Assembly: GCA_040269895.1 (NCBI GenBank)
Contig: CP158568.1
Location: 1,768,716 to 1,832,715, forward strand
Direction: 5' to 3'
Source: Ancalomicrobiaceae bacterium S20
GTDB lineage: Bacteria; Pseudomonadota; Alphaproteobacteria; Rhizobiales; Ancalomicrobiaceae
Length of the DNA stretch: 64,000 bases
Both the position numbers and the translations under genes were made by a program. A model generated the notes under the pieces. It did not search any database. It was not told where the DNA came from and was given only the letters and a program-made list of their open reading frames with translations. Positions 61,697 through 64,000 of the stretch are shown here, one piece after another. The first letter of the stretch is position 1, and each line of letters starts with the position of its first letter.

Positions 61697-62155
61697 ATGA
61701 CCATCGACCCTTCGACCCTCCAGCTGGGCCACGCGATCGAGCAGCCGGCGTCTCCGGACGAGGCGCGGCTCGACCGGGTGCCGAACCCGCATGCCGACGC
61801 GCTCTATTGCGCGCGTTTCACGGTGCCGGAGTTCACCTCGCTCTGCCCCGTGACGGGCCAACCGGACTTCGCCCATCTGGTCATCGACTATGTGCCGAAC
61901 GGCTGGCTGGTCGAGTCGAAGTCGCTGAAGCTCTACCTGACCAGCTTCCGCAATCACGGCGCCTTCCACGAGGACTGCACGGTCGCGATAGGCCGTCGTC
62001 TGGCCGAGCTGCTGGCGCCGCACTGGCTGCGGATCGGCGGCTACTGGTATCCGCGCGGCGGCATCCCGATTGACGTGTTCTACCAGACCGGCGAGCCCCC
62101 GAAGGGCGTCTGGATCCCGGACCAGGGCGTCCCCGGCTATCGCGGGCGTGGGTGA
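61697..62155 (+). CDS. queF: NADPH-dependent 7-cyano-7-deazaguanine (preQ0) reductase QueF
   Basis: Reduces the nitrile of preQ0 to the amine preQ1 in queuosine synthesis. The 152-residue length is that of the unimodular (type I) enzyme. The catalytic Cys50 and Asp57 in [13 protein letters not shown] and the QueF motif [20 protein letters not shown] are intact. The frame is open 67 codons upstream, but ATG 61697 gives the family N-terminus. Other queuosine genes are not in the window. Confidence 0.95.
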   Translation: MTIDPSTLQLGHAIEQPASPDEARLDRVPNPHADALYCARFTVPEFTSLCPVTGQPDFAHLVIDYVPNGWLVESKSLKLYLTSFRNHGAFHEDCTVAIGRRLAELLAPHWLRIGGYWYPRGGIPIDVFYQTGEPPKGVWIPDQGVPGYRGRG

Positions 62156-62300
62156 GGAAAGCACGCGAGCCCCAGCGCGCGGGCCGGACGAGGGGCGTTC
62201 GCGTGCGCCGCCGATTTCGCCGGCGCGCCTCAGCCTGCTGACACCATGCTGGCAGTTGGGCTCCGGTATGAGCGATCCCGTGCCAACCGGGAGACATCTC

Positions 62301-62609
62301 ATGCACAGCGAAGTCATCGAACACATCACGTTTCGCCTGAAGCCGGGCATCGGCGAGGCCGCCTTCCAGGCCGCGGCCGCGCCGGCCTATGCGATCTGCG
62401 ACAGTCAGCCGGGGTTCCGCTGGCGCCGGCAGTTGCATCGTGCCGACGGCGCGATGATCGACATCATCGAATGGGCCGACATGGCGGCCGCCGAAGCGGC
62501 CTCGGCGGTCATCGGCAACTCGCCGGACTGCGCGGCCTTCCTCAACACCATCGACATGGCGAGCACGGTGATCGAACATCTCCCCGTGCAAGCACGCTCC
62601 AAGACCTGA
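62301..62609 (+). CDS. Small dimeric alpha/beta-barrel (antibiotic monooxygenase-like) protein
   Basis: A 102-residue protein starting MHSEVIEHITFRLKPGIGEA, then SQPGFRWRRQLHRADGAMID and IIEWADMAAAEAASAVIGNS. The pattern of a short strand-helix-strand repeat with Phe-Arg-Trp resembles the ABM/EthD-like dimeric barrel. No catalytic residues can be assigned. It stops six bases before the WYL regulator gene, so the pair is one operon. Confidence 0.72.
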   Translation: MHSEVIEHITFRLKPGIGEAAFQAAAAPAYAICDSQPGFRWRRQLHRADGAMIDIIEWADMAAAEAASAVIGNSPDCAAFLNTIDMASTVIEHLPVQARSKT

Positions 62610-62615
62610 GGACCC

Positions 62616-63323
62616 ATGCGCCGGGCGGACCGCCTCCTCGATATCCTGCAGGCGTTGCGCGGCGGGCGGCTCCGCACCGCGCGCGACCTCGCCGAGGAAC
62701 TCGAGGTCGCGGTCCGGACCATCTACCGCGACATGGAGACCCTGATCGGCAGCGGCGCGCCGATCGAGGGCGAGCGCGGCGTCGGCTATCTGATGCGCGG
62801 CGACGGCTTCCTGCCACCGCTGACGCTGACGCCCGGAGAACTCTCCGCGCTGCGGATCGGCGCGGATCTGGTCGCCGCCCTCGCGGACGAGGAAACCGGC
62901 CGCGCCTTCGCGGAGCTGATGGTCAAGGTCGAGGCCGTGGTGCCGGACGCGAACCGGCGGCGCGCGTCGCGGGACGGCATCGCGGTGTTCGCCACCACGG
63001 CGCCGAAGGTCAAGCAGCGCATCGCCCTCGCCCGCCGCGCGATCCGAGACCGTGTCCGGCTCGCGCTCGACTACGAGGACGAACACGCACGCCGGTCCGG
63101 CCGGATCGTCCGGCCGCTCGAACTCGAATTCTGGGGTGGTGTCTGGACGCTGACCGCCTGGTGCGACCTGCGCGACGGCTTTCGCTGTTTCCGGCTGGAC
63201 CGATGCCACGCGATGGAGGCGACGGCGGAGCGCTTTGCGCCCGAGCCGGGCAGGACGATCGCCGACTTCTATGCGCTTGAGTGCCACCAGATGCCGCGAC
63301 CGCTGCCGAAGTCGCCGGCCTGA
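62616..63323 (+). CDS. HTH and WYL-domain transcriptional regulator (YafY type)
   Basis: A 235-residue regulator with an N-terminal HTH_11 domain (RRADRLLDILQALRGGRLRT, then LEVAVRTIYRDMETLIGSGA) and a C-terminal WYL-like ligand domain (IRDRVRLALDYEDEHARRSG, WGGVWTLTAWCDLRDGFRCF). WYL proteins often respond to nucleotides or nucleic acids. It is co-transcribed with the small barrel protein and converges on kdsA. Confidence 0.9.
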   Translation: MRRADRLLDILQALRGGRLRTARDLAEELEVAVRTIYRDMETLIGSGAPIEGERGVGYLMRGDGFLPPLTLTPGELSALRIGADLVAALADEETGRAFAELMVKVEAVVPDANRRRASRDGIAVFATTAPKVKQRIALARRAIRDRVRLALDYEDEHARRSGRIVRPLELEFWGGVWTLTAWCDLRDGFRCFRLDRCHAMEATAERFAPEPGRTIADFYALECHQMPRPLPKSPA

Positions 63324-63365
63324 GGCAAGCCGGCGCCGCCTGGTTCGGGCTGGTTCGGGCCGCGA

Positions 63366-64000
63366 TCAGCCCTTCGCGAGCTTGTCGAAGGCCATCAGCG
63401 TCTTCGCCAGCGCCTCGAAATCCTTGAGCGGCACCATGTTCGGGCCGTCCGAGGGCGCCTTGTCCGGATCCGGATGCGTCTCGACGAAGACGCCGGCGAC
63501 GCCGACCGCGACGGCGGCGCGGGCGAGCACCGGCACGAACTCGCGCTGGCCGCCGGTCGAGGTGCCCTGCCCGCCCGGCTGCTGGACCGAATGGGTCGCA
63601 TCGAAGATCACAGGGAAACCGGTCTCGGCCATGATCGGCAGCGCGCGCATGTCGGAGACCAGCGTGTTGTAGCCGAAGCTCGCGCCGCGCTCGGTCAGGA
63701 GCACCTTGTCGTTGCCCGCGCCGGTCAGCTTGGCGGCGACGTTCCTCATGTCCCAGGGCGCCAGGAACTGGCCCTTCTTGACGTTGACGACCCGGCCGGT
63801 CCGGGCGGCGGCGAGCAGCAGATCGGTCTGGCGGCACAGGAAGGCCGGGATCTGCAAGACGTCGACGGCCTCAGCCACCGGCGCGCACTGGGCGGCGTCG
63901 TGGACGTCGGTCAGGACGGGAAGCCCGAGGCTCTCGCGGATCTCGGCGAAGATCGGCAGCGCCGCCTCGAGGCCGACGCCACGGGCGGCCGTGCCGCTCG
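63366..64000 (-). CDS. kdsA: 3-deoxy-8-phosphooctulonate (KDO-8-P) synthase, partial (5' end outside the window)
   Basis: Condenses phosphoenolpyruvate with arabinose 5-phosphate for the KDO sugar of lipopolysaccharide. The visible 211 codons contain [58 protein letters not shown] and [20 protein letters not shown], all typical of KdsA. The N-terminus is lost at the window end. It normally neighbours eno in Rhizobiales. Confidence 0.96.
   Translation of the reverse strand, partial: SGTAARGVGLEAALPIFAEIRESLGLPVLTDVHDAAQCAPVAEAVDVLQIPAFLCRQTDLLLAAARTGRVVNVKKGQFLAPWDMRNVAAKLTGAGNDKVLLTERGASFGYNTLVSDMRALPIMAETGFPVIFDATHSVQQPGGQGTSTGGQREFVPVLARAAVAVGVAGVFVETHPDPDKAPSDGPNMVPLKDFEALAKTLMAFDKLAKG

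Overview
The window is about 70% GC and looks like a chromosomal segment of an alphaproteobacterium of the order Hyphomicrobiales (Rhizobiales). This rests on gene order (rpsB-tsf-pyrH-frr-uppS-cdsA-rseP-bamA, and kdsA close to eno), on an alphaproteobacterial-type LexA box (GTTC-N7-GTTC), on a carnitine dehydrogenase/BKACE catabolic island and on gene content. The genus cannot be read from the sequence. I saw no tRNA, rRNA, insertion sequence, phage gene or CRISPR array.

Layout. 0-13 kb, minus strand: core housekeeping genes, namely translation (rpsB, tsf, frr), UMP kinase, envelope biogenesis (uppS, cdsA, rseP, bamA cut by the window edge) and the replicative polymerase dnaE. 13.3-13.6 kb: a 91-residue membrane protein gene whose promoter has a LexA-type SOS box in its spacer. 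13.7-14.7 kb: a cobalamin riboswitch and bluB, for the lower ligand of B12. 14.8-28.5 kb: a TonB/ABC uptake region. It holds a frameshifted DapA-family gene, a lone tonB, a methyltransferase with a FecBCD-type ABC transporter preceded by an 18-bp perfect palindrome, a second cobalamin riboswitch in front of an unknown 127-residue gene, a periplasmic nucleotidase, and an exbD-tonB-receptor-exbB operon ending in an intrinsic terminator.

28.7-44.8 kb: a catabolic island for gamma-butyrobetaine and carnitine. On the minus strand it has an enoyl-CoA hydratase, an NDP-forming acyl-CoA synthetase, an acyl-CoA dehydrogenase, a carnitine dehydrogenase-thioesterase fusion and a BKACE (DUF849) enzyme. 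Divergent from these are a peptide-type ABC importer, a CocE/NonD hydrolase and a GlxA/CdhR-type regulator. Together they can be read as uptake of a trimethylammonium acid, its CoA activation, beta-oxidation-like conversion to carnitine, then 3-dehydrocarnitine and glycine betaine. 44.9-51.3 kb: topoisomerase IB, then a GpdQ-type phosphodiesterase with a Ugp-like ABC importer. 51.4-59 kb: a small secreted protein, the periplasmic glucan genes opgD and opgH, a cytochrome P450 and an LpxL-type acyltransferase. 59-64 kb: eno and kdsA, with five genes between them (YciI, TetR, QueF, a small monooxygenase-fold protein and a WYL regulator).

Six genes (near 15.66, 16.73, 18.03, 22.86, 29.0 and 48.02 kb) are interrupted by single-base frameshifts, five of them apparent one-base deletions, several in short G/C runs. 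I think uncorrected sequencing indels are more likely than true gene decay, and readers should treat these reading frames accordingly.
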